Below are positions 5,607-5,734 of a stretch of 5,734 nucleotides of DNA, piece by piece. The notes under the pieces are model-generated. The model saw only the letters and a program-made list of their open reading frames with translations, did no database searches and had not been told where the DNA came from. The stretch spans positions 1 through 5,734 of the forward strand of contig DRLX01000419.1 in NCBI GenBank assembly GCA_011322715.1, read 5' to 3'. The DNA comes from Desulfobulbaceae bacterium (GTDB taxonomy: Bacteria > Desulfobacterota > Desulfobulbia > Desulfobulbales > Desulfobulbaceae). Within the stretch, counting starts at the first letter, position 1; each line of letters begins with the position of its first letter. A program made the translations under genes and the position numbers.

Positions 5607-5734
5607 TGATTACCATCAATCCTCAGAAACAAGGGATACCATCGCTTGGTGGGGTAAAACAAAGAGAACCTTTCTACGCAACAGGTGAATTTTATGTCAA
5701 ATTAAACAACGGATATTAGCGATGTTATCCCTGA
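5607..5734. repeat. imperfect palindromic element, copy 2 (cut off by the right edge)
   Basis: The left arm (5607-5646) matches the left arm of the copy at 1536 at 35 of 40 positions without a gap. After a 71-base core, the right arm begins with AGCGATGTTATCCCTGA (5718-5734; 16 of 17 identical to copy 1) and then leaves the window. Core lengths are nearly equal (70 and 71), so these are two copies of one element in the same orientation, although the core sequences have diverged. Both cores keep a TTGAC on the minus strand at an equivalent place (1629-1625 and 5700-5696). Confidence 0.72.
5665..5700 (-). promoter_or_regulatory. weak second promoter candidate within repeat copy 2
   Basis: Read on the minus strand, TTGACA (5700-5695) is followed after 18 bases by TAGAAA (5676-5671). 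This is the same spacing and nearly the same boxes as the operon promoter about 124 bases further on. If active it would give the chaperone mRNA a leader of about 125 bases containing the element's arm. The -10 match is only 4 of 6. Confidence 0.25.

Noticed and set aside
5336..5719. A 127-codon plus-strand frame running from the chaperone gene into repeat copy 2
   Set aside because: Antisense to the chaperone gene, crosses its promoter and the repeat, and has no recognisable domain or ribosome-binding site.

Overview
The window most resembles a member of the Desulfobacterota (perhaps Desulfobulbales-like) or a similar anaerobic respirer. This is an inference from the gene families: a polysulfide/thiosulfate-reductase-type molybdoenzyme with its own TorD chaperone, a MotB-like protein and an endonuclease IV/xylose-isomerase-like TIM barrel protein. 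No taxonomic marker gene is present. All convincing genes are on the minus strand, so the window is best read from right to left.

Right part (about 5607-1762): a compact three-gene respiratory operon. A sigma70-like promoter at 5576-5547 lies so close to the first start codon that the mRNA may be leaderless. The genes are a TorD/DmsD-type chaperone (5540-4941), a Tat-exported molybdopterin catalytic subunit of the PsrA/PhsA type (4940-2676, zero-base gap to the chaperone), and a four-cluster [4Fe-4S] electron-transfer subunit (2625-1825). A strong rho-independent terminator (1795-1762) closes the unit. The chaperone would help insert the cofactor into and proofread the catalytic subunit. The catalytic and Fe-S subunits would be exported together by Tat to exchange electrons with a quinone or cytochrome partner. 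No NrfD/PsrC/DmsC membrane subunit is encoded, so the partner is elsewhere or different.

Left part (1530-1): a second, separate unit. It holds a TIM barrel protein with an endonuclease IV-like set of metal ligands (1473-661) and, 42 bases further on, the first 206 codons of a MotB/OmpA-family protein that runs off the left edge. Its promoter probably lies at 1558-1530.

The most unusual structure is a pair of related, imperfectly palindromic elements of about 158 bp, one on each side of the molybdoenzyme operon (1536-1693, and 5607 to the right edge, where it is cut off). Their arms are well conserved, their cores diverged, and their arm spacing nearly equal. They could be non-autonomous mobile elements (MITE/REPIN-like) that bracket the operon, and they appear to contribute promoter elements to the genes next to them. 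Other oddities are a Tat-like motif plus hydrophobic stretch at the C-terminus of the Fe-S subunit and a perfect 20-bp palindrome inside the chaperone gene.
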